The position numbers and the translations under genes are program-made. Source: Basidiobolus heterosporus B8920 (Eukaryota > Basidiobolomycota > Basidiobolomycetes > Basidiobolales > Basidiobolaceae). From it: a stretch of 11,731 bases of DNA. The notes beneath the pieces are model-generated. The model had not been told where the DNA came from. It did not search any database and saw nothing but the letters and a program-made list of their open reading frames with translations. Positions within the stretch are counted from its first letter, which is position 1, and every line of letters starts with the position of its first letter. The DNA lies in contig JNET01031757.1 in NCBI GenBank assembly GCA_000697455.1, forward strand, positions 1 through 11,731, in the 5' to 3' direction. Shown here piece by piece: positions 1 to 7,594 of the stretch.

Positions 1-885
1 TTGGAACTACTTGCGGATTTTTTCTTTCGATCCTGTAGTTCCTTGTAGGAATTCGCTTCATCTATAATATTCTGCGGTAAAGAAAATGGCTTTTCAAATC
101 GACTCCACTCCGTTTTACTCAAAGATTCTAGGGCAGTGACTATGAGTGCACGCTTCAAATCGGACGATCTTTTGTTTTGTCGTGCACGAAGTTCCACGGA
201 AGATGGTGTGGTAAGCAATGCGATCTCTTTGGTTTTGTGTTTGACTGAGCTGGATACTGAGGAAGGCCGGGTTGTGTAAGCTACAGAATTTCAATAGTAC
301 TCGTTGAGTAAAGTTGACTAGAATATCAATGTAAAGGTAGGTGAACTAACAAGACTCAGTTTCGGTTGTGATAATACTAGATTGTTTGGCTAAAGTTGCT
401 AGACAATCTCCTGAAGTCTCCTCAATCTTTATGCCTGTCGTCGACCTGGAAATACTACCGGATTCCAAATCGAGTTCACTGGTGGAATGACCACCATTAC
501 TACTAATTTCTGAAGGTAGAGAACCTAAGAAAGACCCACACCTAGAAGGTGAGTCTTTCAAATCATTAGAGGAAAATGCATCAGGAGTCTCTCCTCGTTT
601 CCGAGTAGAATACTTGGCCTGAACCTTTTCTAAAGTATTGGCCATTTTAAACCGAATCTTCTCCAATATATGCTTGTAAGTCACTGTTTCTTCAGGTGTG
701 AGCGGCCTTTCCTTGAAAAGTAAATGGAATCAGCCTATATCCTCTATCCAAACCATAAGACCCCCACCAGGTCTACAATGTACCTTTTTAATGGCAGAAT
801 ACTGCTTAATAGCATCGGCATAGTATTTTAGAGCATTTCTGTCTTTGCTATTTGGAACTGACTTCACGTGAAGGTTCGAAGCCAT
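1..885 (-). CDS. Protein of unknown function, 5' part (three exons, runs off left edge)
   Basis: I do not recognise this protein. The best model starts with ATG at 885-883 and has exons 885-784, 711-351 and 280 to the left edge, giving 247 residues with no stop. Introns are 72 bases (712-783, GTACAT...TTTTCAAG) and 70 bases (281-350, GTTAGT...TTCTGTAG). An in-frame TAG at 348-346 would end the protein at 155 residues if the second intron were not removed; the downstream frame stays open for 280 bases, so I prefer splicing. Residues 15-75 look alpha-helical and charged, in two helices around KKERPLTPEE. Residues about 76-190 are Ser/Thr-rich and probably disordered. Residues about 190-247 are basic and helical, with a stretch ending in DRKKKSASSS. 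A helical-hairpin adaptor is possible but no family is named. Confidence covers the gene's existence and exon layout only. Confidence 0.6.
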
Positions 886-1440
886 ATTCTTTCCATAGGT
901 CTACTCCTTGAATGCCCCTCAAATGGTAAAACAAATGAAAGTACTCGTGGATTACGTATAACTGAGGTATCTATAGACTAGAAAAAATCAAAAGAACTGA
1001 ACCACTGGATGAGGTCTTAACTAACTGGAAAATCTTCAAGAATACACTTGGGAATCTTGGTGATGAATGCTAATAGATCGGGGAATTCAGGATTGTATAA
1101 ATCTATGGATTGATTATTTGTCAATAAATATGCATTCAATTGTTATTGCCTGTGTGTAATTAGGGTTAGTCTGCGGAGTTGGTTGGCAAGTCGAATTTAT
1201 TGCTGCTAGTGTGACCTAGTGACACCAGGCAATAAGCAATGAATGACTGCACTAAATTCACCCAAGAATGTTAGGAGCTTCATCCCAGAATATATCATTC
1301 TAGAGCGTCGTGTACCAAGTCACTATACCATACGGTAAGCATTGAATCAATTGGAGTCAAAACAATCAGAAAAGTGGGATATTTTTTTTTTCAAATATCA
1401 CAATCTTCAGACCCCATAAGACCCAAGTAATATTGGAAAA
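886..1440. other. Intergenic spacer without a supported gene
   Basis: This AT-rich stretch lies between the start of the left-edge gene and the 3' end of the small minus-strand gene. All frames are broken by frequent stops and I see no splice-linked coding series. It should hold the promoter of the left-edge gene, with poly-T runs near 1382-1391 and at 1471-1478 and a 10-base inverted repeat at 1143-1235. No tRNA-like cloverleaf was found by eye. Confidence 0.5.
1143..1235. repeat. Short inverted repeat, 10-base arms
   Basis: TTATTGCCTG at 1143-1152 is the exact reverse complement of CAGGCAATAA at 1226-1235, with 73 bases between. No clear target-site duplication flanks it. It could be a worn miniature inverted-repeat element or chance; nothing in the loop codes for protein. 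Confidence 0.3.
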
Positions 1441-1568
1441 TCACGGATTTTCGATGGAGATCACCTGATTTTTTTTCGTTCGCTTGCCGAGGTCTGGTTT
1501 ATCATTGAGTGAAATCGAACCGTTGGATTCTTCCTCTTTGGCTGCACGTTATTGTTAACCATGGTAAG

Positions 1569-1952
1569 CTATCCACCTAAACCAAATGATACATCCATCA
1601 TGAGATCATCGTTCAGAGTTGTACTTGGACGATGTTCATGTTTCTTATAGTTGGACACCTCTCGCAAGGAACTTTCTATTGACCACACTTGCTTTTCTAG
1701 CCTTCCCAAAAGTCTTTCAAGGTCAAGCGTATTCTTGGCAAGAAGCAAAAGCAAAACAGACCCATCCCTCACTGGATCCGTTTGAGAACTGACAACAAGA
1801 TCAGATACAACGCTAAGCGTAGACACTGGCGCCGTACCAAGTTGGGTCTTTAAACCTAATGACCATGTTAATCCACACGACGTGGAAGCTTTCCCCAAGT
1901 ACCTTGACCTCGGTTCAGCATATCTTGGGTTAATACTCGACGTCTGAGTCAT
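1569..1952 (-). CDS. Small protein of unknown function (127 residues as a single exon)
   Basis: An open frame begins with ATG at 1952-1950 and ends with TAG at 1571-1569. I do not recognise it. Residues 1-60 are rich in Ser and Thr; residues about 66-105 form a likely amphipathic helix or coiled coil ([20 protein letters not shown] and onward), the best sign that it codes. The tail is polar. Length and helix would fit a small subunit of a coiled-coil complex, but that is inference. The 3' end is uncertain: an acceptor ending GTGCAG lies just before 1541, and the sequence from 1541 to about 1441 has an open, charged frame (KEEESNGSISLNDKP...). A donor such as GTACAA or GTATCA inside the present last 60 bases could join to it. 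It sits tandem with, and 235 bases downstream of, the SCS7-like gene. Confidence 0.45.
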   Translation of the reverse strand: MTQTSSINPRYAEPRSRYLGKASTSCGLTWSLGLKTQLGTAPVSTLSVVSDLVVSSQTDPVRDGSVLLLLLAKNTLDLERLLGRLEKQVWSIESSLREVSNYKKHEHRPSTTLNDDLMMDVSFGLGG

Positions 1953-2187
1953 TTTCTAGGAAAAATAAACTCAACTACTTTTAACCCACCATACATGAAT
2001 TTTCCATACTCATCATATCCACATCGAAAGGTTCATTTTAGAGTGGATTTTTCCGCATTTATAAATCAGATATACAAAAGAAAGTACTGATCATTACATG
2101 GATTATACCGAGAAATGTCACTAGAAGTTCAAAAATCACATCTTCTAGATGATTTACAAAACGCACGAATCTTCTACGAAATAGGAA

Positions 2188-3258
2188 TTAGATTTCAGTG
2201 TTGAAGACCAGGTCCCAGATCATGTTGGTGATTCCGTAGTTGACTTGGTAGTCTTTGTAGTGGTGGTCCAAATGGAATGTCTTCATGTGGCGCAGATACT
2301 CAAACATTGGACGAGCATGATGAAGATGATAATGAATCAAATCGTAGCACATGAAGCCAAATACCGCACCACTGATCACTCCCTCGGCAGTTCCTGCGTT
2401 AAATACAGCCAACCCGAGGCGAATCAAGGGTGTGGAGAGAGTGAAGGAAAGGGCTGGGGGCATAACCAATCTCAATCTGTCCATGGGAAGATAGTGATGA
2501 ACACCATGGAGAAGGAAATGAATGACGAACATCTTGGGACTTTCAGGTAGTCTTTCATCAAAGTGGAATAGGAAACGATGAACAGCATACTCCAACAAAG
2601 TCCAAAACATAAGTCCGAAAACAAAGCATGAAAGCGACCATTCAACTGACACGATCCTGGTGGCCGAGGACAAAAAGTACATCGATATGGGGAACCAGAT
2701 GATTGGGATAACATACCAGGGCGTGCGTGTGCACATCTCCAATATAGGGTTGGAGAAGAAGACGACTGGCTCGGGAAGGTGGCGAGGGGTATGTACTTGT
2801 TTAAGATAAAATTCCTTCTTAAAGTTGTTGTTCCACATTTGACTAAACAAAGGCTTGGATAAATCCAAAAATTGTTGCTTACGGAAGTCCTTATCAGCGT
2901 CTGTTTCACCAGTCAAATCTACATTTGGGGCGAATATTCCAGCGGTTGGTTTACGGTGTGCAAGTCCTTCAGATAAATAGCCGTTTGTCGGATCTCTGAT
3001 CTCATTGGGGGGTAGCTTACCGATGCACATGTCTTCCAGCATTTCGTAAGCTGCTTGAGAATGCTCATGAAGATCAACATCAGGAAGAACCTTCGTGAGG
3101 TCTTTACCCGCATACTCGAGGATGATATCGTCTCCGCCGGGATGAGAACCAAGAAATGAGGTCACATCGTAAACCTTGTTTTTGTAACTGACCCAAGTAG
3201 ACTTCTCAGTCGTATGAGTAGCAACTTCCTCAGCTGTGTATATTTTTTGCGTAGTCAT
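2188..3258 (-). CDS. SCS7: Fatty acid / ceramide 2-hydroxylase, cytochrome b5 fusion (Scs7/FA2H type)
   Basis: This enzyme adds the 2-hydroxyl group to the very long acyl chain of ceramide in the endoplasmic reticulum, using iron, oxygen and electrons through its own cytochrome b5 domain. The 356-residue protein is read without introns. Residues 6-82 are the b5 domain, with the haem motif HPGGDD (His39) and a second likely haem ligand His66 in HEHSQAAYEML. Membrane segments are visible at about 181-197, 208-226, 266-288 and 293-309. The diiron histidine motifs are in order: HRFLFH (227-232), HFLLHGVHH (247-255), IHYHLHH (308-314) and HLDHH (329-333), the usual fatty acid hydroxylase pattern. 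Length is close to fungal Scs7 (yeast 384). All key histidines are present, so it should be active. It shares a 658-base divergent promoter with the aldo-keto reductase; two CCAAT boxes lie about 120 and 150 bases before its start. Confidence 0.95.
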   Translation of the reverse strand: MTTQKIYTAEEVATHTTEKSTWVSYKNKVYDVTSFLGSHPGGDDIILEYAGKDLTKVLPDVDLHEHSQAAYEMLEDMCIGKLPPNEIRDPTNGYLSEGLAHRKPTAGIFAPNVDLTGETDADKDFRKQQFLDLSKPLFSQMWNNNFKKEFYLKQVHTPRHLPEPVVFFSNPILEMCTRTPWYVIPIIWFPISMYFLSSATRIVSVEWSLSCFVFGLMFWTLLEYAVHRFLFHFDERLPESPKMFVIHFLLHGVHHYLPMDRLRLVMPPALSFTLSTPLIRLGLAVFNAGTAEGVISGAVFGFMCYDLIHYHLHHARPMFEYLRHMKTFHLDHHYKDYQVNYGITNMIWDLVFNTEI

Positions 3259-3328
3259 GAGGTAACAATTAGGATGAATTCAAAATGGAAAAACAGATGG
3301 TGAATCGCTTGAGATCGGGAACAACTAG

Positions 3329-3339
3329 ATATTTATTTT
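3329..3339 (-). promoter_or_regulatory. Possible TATA-like element of the SCS7-like gene
   Basis: On the minus strand the sequence reads AAAATAAATAT, 71-81 bases upstream of the ATG at 3258. Position and composition suit a core promoter, but an AT-rich 11-mer is weak evidence. Confidence 0.3.
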
Positions 3340-3374
3340 GCCTCGGGTTGGCAGTTGCATGTCAACAGGTATTT

Positions 3375-3434
3375 ATATTGGTCGATCATTCTGTGCACCA
3401 AGGGCTAATATTGGTCGATCGTTCTGTGTACTAA
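3375..3434 (-). repeat. Two direct copies of a 27-base element holding a CCAAT box
   Basis: Copies at 3375-3401 and 3408-3434 match at 24 of 27 bases and are 33 bases apart. Both contain TATTGGTCGATC, so on the minus strand each carries GATCGACCAATA, with CCAAT at 3381-3377 and 3414-3410. CCAAT boxes are bound by the Hap/NF-Y complex in fungi. The orientation and distance (about 119 and 152 bases before the SCS7 start) point to that gene rather than to the aldo-keto reductase about 480 bases away. The function is inferred. Confidence 0.6.
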
Positions 3435-3712
3435 CTCCAAGAATTCTGGTTCTGGGCGATGGCAATTTTTTTAGGAAATGGAAGTGATTAGGTGATTGTA
3501 CGACATTTAATGGCTTTAAAGTCCTAGATCTAGTCTACCAGGCTAGCGGAAACGGGCTAGATTACAATGAACTTGCGGATAGCCCTTTTGATTCTGCTTT
3601 TGGTTTTTGGATGCTATTTTGCTGTTTGAACGAACAATCAAGTTGCTAAGGGTTAAAAGCGGATAAATCATTTGCCACAAAGGTCGTTAGAATTTCTAGC
3701 CTCATGTTAGGG

Positions 3713-3752
3713 ATTACGGGATTGAAATTACGGGATTGAAATTACGGGATTG
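3713..3752. repeat. 14-base tandem repeat, nearly three copies
   Basis: ATTACGGGATTGAA occurs at 3713-3726 and 3727-3740, followed by ATTACGGGATTG at 3741-3752. The copies are exact over the shared bases. It lies about 165 bases upstream of the aldo-keto reductase start, in the divergent spacer. It may be a simple slippage array or a multiplied binding site. Confidence 0.75.
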
Positions 3753-3916
3753 TGATGATTTTATTACTGCTTCATAGATTGATGTATGTTGCTGATGATT
3801 AGGTGAGCAAAGTAGTTCATCAAATTGATCGAAATTAATGACACAGTAGAGCATTGATACTCAGCGACTAAAATCTTTTGGAAGTAGAAGTTATTTCTTT
3901 AAACGCTCACTCTGCA

Positions 3917-5217
3917 ATGATTAAAAACTATACTCTACATAATGGGGTTAAAATGCCAAGTGTCGGACGTGAGTAGTCCCTGAATCTGCTACATGATAGC
4001 CGACTTTACTTACCATTGTCCCTCTTTACTTTACTTCCAGTTGGTACTTACCGAGTAAAAGATGCAGAACTTGTCGAACAAGCAGTTTCAACTGCCGTAA
4101 AAGCAGGCTATCGTTTAATAGGTAAATATATTTGACCATTTACTCTGAATTTATGGTGATTCAACAAACATGTTCGAAAATAGATTCTGCTACGGTGTAT
4201 AAAAACGAAGAAGTCTTGGGCAAAGTAGTCAAGAAATTGCTCGAGGACAAAGACTTGAACTTAAAGCGAGAGGACCTATTTATTACTTCTAAATTAGGTA
4301 TTGTCTACTAGTAATCTCTTACTAGCTATTCACCTATAAATTAAAGTTATCTTCAGCGCCCAAAGATCAGGGTTACGAAAGCTGCTATCAAGGTTTGGTG
4401 CATATGTTATCTTATTTAATGGGTTGACTTCGAGTCGATGGTGTGTTAATACTGTTACGCGATATTCTTTAGCCGTGGAAGCTTCTTTGAAACGATTCCA
4501 ACTTGATTACTTGGATTTGTATTTGATCCATTGGCCCGGGTAAATGGTTCATACTACTCAGAAATTTGCGCGAATCCCAAACCCTTGCTAATCTGCAATA
4601 GAACCCAGAAGCTTCGCCTTTCTGACCCAAAGAATCTAGAGAATCGAATTGGGAGCTGGAAGGCTTTGGAGAAATTGTACAAAGAAGGCAAGCTTCGAGC
4701 CATAGGGATCAGTAACTACACGGTCAAGCATGTTCAAGAGATACTCGAGTACGGGGAGGTTGTCCCAATGGTGGCGCAGTTTGAGATGCATCCTCTACTC
4801 TATCAGAAAGAGCTGGTAGAGCTTTGCCAAAAAAATCGAATTCAAGTACAGGCTTATTCTAGTTTTGGTGAAGGTAGATTGGTCAATGGAGAGTTGGTCA
4901 TAGATGAGATAGAAGCGATCGCCAGAAGCCACGGTCGAAGTGTTGGCCAAGTACTACTGAAATGGGCCTTGCAACACGAGGCTGCAGTGATCCCGAAATC
5001 TGTAACGCCTAATAGAATTCAACAAAATTTGAGTGTTGAAGGGTTCGAGCTGTCCGAAAAGGTAGGGTCTTTTCATCAACAATATGTGTAATATATTTGT
5101 GCAATATATTTCCTGGTAATGTCTAACGTTGCTACTTAGGAAATGGAAGTTCTGAATGGCCTCTCAAACACTAAGTTGCGCACCAGATTCTGCTGGGATC
5201 CTACTGATATTTGTTAA
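3917..5217 (+). CDS. Aldo-keto reductase, NADPH type (glyoxal reductase/YtbE-like)
   Basis: The protein should be a soluble, cytosolic TIM-barrel enzyme that reduces aldehydes and ketones with NADPH. Exons are 3917-3968, 4041-4121, 4184-4297, 4357-4392, 4473-4539, 4602-5061 and 5140-5217; all six introns are GT-AG, 59-80 bases, and the frame closes to 295 residues. The full catalytic tetrad is visible: Asp45 and Tyr50 (in DSATVYKNEEVLG), Lys81 (FITSKLAPKDQG) and His114 (LIHWPG). IGISNY (151-156) and the NADP-binding IPKS motif (247-250) follow, and the end FCWDPTDIC is typical of the family. It most resembles the small AKRs with SKLAPKDQGYE and WKALEKLYKEGK motifs; the natural substrate cannot be read from sequence. 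The loop AYSSFGEG replaces the commoner AYSPLG. It is divergent from the SCS7-like gene and convergent with the septin gene. Confidence 0.92.
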
Positions 5218-5219
5218 TC

Positions 5220-5225
5220 TTTATT
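5220..5225 (-). terminator. Poly(A) signal AATAAA, probably of the septin gene
   Basis: AATAAA on the minus strand lies about 192 bases after the septin stop at 5417 and only two bases beyond the stop codon of the convergent aldo-keto reductase. A 3' end here would make the septin 3' UTR span the whole intergenic gap. No nearer AATAAA was seen on this strand. Confidence 0.45.
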
Positions 5226-5360
5226 AAATTACTTCCAGGCTTTACTTTCATCGCTCGTTGAGTAGTTCATATCTGAACAAACAGTATGGATAGAAACGAT
5301 GAGGAAAGCAAGATGACAGAAAATGCAAATCACACGTTGGGGAATATCATTAAAATAACC

Positions 5361-5366
5361 AATAAA
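5361..5366 (+). terminator. Poly(A) signal AATAAA, probably of the aldo-keto reductase
   Basis: AATAAA on the plus strand lies about 144 bases after the aldo-keto reductase stop at 5217 and 51 bases short of the septin stop. Its use would place the mRNA end inside the septin 3' UTR or last exon. Confidence 0.45.
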
Positions 5367-5416
5367 TAAGCACTACGATGGGCTACACTTCCCAAACTCT
5401 CCGCAAACATATATGT

Positions 5417-6994
5417 TCAAGGGCTTACTGGAGGTTGGGAAGCAGTGGAAAGTGGGGAGCCAGGCTCAGAAACCGTGTTCGATCTAACGCCATCACTAGT
5501 TCCATATGTTATTGCTCAGAAATCAGTAAACAATTGAAGCATGTGGCACACTTACTCTAGCATGTCAGGACTCATTCGACTCAGCTTCTCGGTGCGGTAG
5601 TTCTCATATAGGACGTTATGGGTGAGCTCGCGAAGATCTGTCATATGTGAGCTGTAAAAGAGTCAATTACGTAGTCGAGGAAATGTGCATTCGAAAATGA
5701 ACCGAGAAAACAAAACCCACTTGAGAAGCATGAAACGCAAACGATCAAAGTCACAGTGCTCTGGATTGTCGACTAGGGTATTGGTGCAATGCGCATTAGT
5801 ACAATGCACTGGTGCTAGAGCATTCATTCTTTGACCAACCATCGACGTGGCCCCAGGGATATCTCCTGCCACGGACCTTAACGCCCTCTACCACAAACTC
5901 TTCCTCGCAGCCAATCACTGCAAACGGGAGGAGTGACTGTCAAATTGTTAGTCTTTCACCCGGGGATATTGTCAATGTGCCGCATACTGACTCTTAACTC
6001 GTTATTTTCGGCAATCATTTCTTCATCATCGTCAGGGTCGTTGGGGAAGTGGTAAATGGGGATTCGATAGTACTCGATGTCTTCCATAACCTAGGAAAAT
6101 CTGGTTAGATGCCTGGTTGAGAGCAGTGCAGTGCAGAGATGCTGTGAATGCTTACCCGCTTCTTGAAAATAGCTAATTCCGATGGAGTGAGGGTGTCTGC
6201 CTTTCCAATGACTGGTATGATATTAACTCGAGGTCCAAGCCTTTTCATCAACTCGATATCCATCTCGCGAAGGCTAATACAGCTGAGGTTAGACAAAGGC
6301 GCAGGGTGTACGTTCTGACTATGACTTACGAATGACCAGTTGGTGTGATGAAATAGATAAGTGCATGAACCCTATTATCTTGGAACTTTGGGTTACGGCG
6401 GATTCTAGACTCTTCTGAGAGAATAATATCGTAACGTTGCTCAACGTAGTTCAGAATCTCTCTGAAACTGTGCAATATAGCCAAGGTGAGTATCTATAAC
6501 AGTGAAGGTACTATCTTTATAGGTTGTACTTGCCTACTCTCGTTGTCAATGCCATCACCGAACCCTGGAGTGTCAACAACTGTTAGGGCAATCCTCATGC
6601 TATCTTCTTCCAAATCTATTTCATGTTAGCGAGTGTCTGTTTTCGAAGAGACATATTTCATGATATTACCAGTGTTTACTGGCCGAATTTGTATTGGCTT
6701 AGGTATATGGGCTGTTTCAGGGTCGAATTCGGTGCGGTTGGGAAAGATCTTTTTCTCACATAAGGTGTTGACAAAGGTAGTGCGGCCAAGCCCAGAGGCA
6801 CCTGTATTTCATTTTGTAGTAAGTAGAAGGCACACAATACTGAAGTCAACAAGACAACTTACCTACTACCATAATGGTAAACTGTAGGCCTTTCTTGGCA
6901 TTCTTCCAACGACCACCATATCTCTACATAGGCAAGTAACACGTTAGCTTTAATAGCAAGCTACTTGACCCTTAGAAATACGTACGTGCGACAT
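5417..6994 (-). CDS. Septin, CDC11/AspA-like group, without coiled-coil tail
   Basis: Septins are GTP-binding proteins that form filaments at the division site and cortex. Exons (minus strand) are 6994-6986, 6923-6863, 6801-6670, 6615-6534, 6467-6330, 6273-6156, 6090-5992, 5936-5840, 5772-5721, 5651-5556 and 5495-5417, giving 320 residues with the frame intact. Introns are 54-69 bases; one (6533-6468) is GC-AG. The G1 loop is GASGLGRTT (24-32), with Arg where most GTPases have Lys; G3 is DTPGFGD (82-88); G4 is GKAD (164-167). The septin unique element is clear ([27 protein letters not shown]). [30 protein letters not shown] and [11 protein letters not shown] recall fungal CDC11/AspA. After residue 287 only about 33 Ser/Pro-rich residues follow, so the usual C-terminal coiled coil is absent. 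The nine-base first coding exon (MSH) is the least certain part. Confidence 0.93.
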
Positions 6995-7594
6995 TTTCAA
7001 AGGAAGCTGGTTGGATAAATACGGCTTTACAACTAAAGGAATGCGAATAAATAACTGAATTTCTCCTTAACAAAATATCTAATCAGAAAGGAGAAGCAGA
7101 GGGGTTCCTAGCTGTTAACCTGCATGATACTCCTTCTTTAGAGCTAGGAGTGACGATCCTGGATTTAGACTTTGTTTGTCCATCAATTAATCCTTAACTT
7201 GAATATTCGCCTATATTTTGTTATTTGTAAAGTGATCAGTTTCCCTAGTTCTGATCTACTAATAACGAATTTACTATAATTGTTAAAAGGAGGCAATTAG
7301 GGAGTTAACTCATCAGATGATTGGACATTGGTGTTAGGATAGAGAAATGAAGCATTTGAGCCAAAACTTGTATAAATCATGGCTTAAAACACTGGGATTA
7401 CATTGGATTGTAATCACCTCAATAAAAGTCAACTACACCAATGGATCAATGATATCAAATGTATACTAAGCGTACACACTAAATCTCTCTCAAAGCCCTG
7501 GTTCTAGTGTGGTTGCATATTTGCCTCATCTGTTTCGACTCGCATATACATTTGGTAAAATAGTAGTGAATTTACACAGGATCCAACTTGGAAG
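6995..7594. promoter_or_regulatory. Divergent promoter between septin and CASP genes
   Basis: These 600 bases separate two start codons pointing away from each other and must hold both promoters and 5' UTRs. I see no open frame worth calling. CCAAT at 7438-7442 (plus) is about 153 bases before the CASP start; an inverted CCAAT (ATTGG, 7327-7331) faces the septin gene at about 333 bases. TATAAATC near 7371-7378 is TATA-like. TCCTAGCT at 7106-7113 and AGCTAGGA at 7142-7149 could form an 8-bp hairpin. All assignments are tentative. Confidence 0.5.

Noticed and set aside
870-880. GGTTCGA resembling a tRNA B box
   Set aside because: It is in the first coding exon of the left-edge gene and no A box or cloverleaf can be drawn around it; the GGGTTCGA at 5041 is likewise inside the reductase.
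1159-1168. TTAGGGTTAG, telomere-like
   Set aside because: A single ten-base match within an intergenic region between ordinary genes; no array.
2245-2550. Plus-strand open frame of 101 residues opposite the SCS7-like gene
   Set aside because: It lies wholly antisense to a well-supported enzyme and has low-complexity, family-free content; a shadow frame.
3524-3533. Perfect palindrome CTAGATCTAG in the divergent spacer
   Set aside because: Ten-base palindromes are common by chance and nothing nearby supports a binding site or recombination site.
4531-5091. A long single-exon reading of the aldo-keto reductase from 4531
   Set aside because: It reads through an intron at 4540-4601 and past the donor at 5062; the seven-exon model recovers the tetrad and the C-terminal WDPTDI motif.
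5378-5560. Plus-strand 60-residue open frame near the septin 3' end
   Set aside because: It is antisense to the last septin exons and intron and has no recognisable features.
5663-5872. Minus-strand 69-residue open frame
   Set aside because: It mixes septin exon and intron sequence in the wrong frame; only NPEHCDF and nearby residues belong to the septin.
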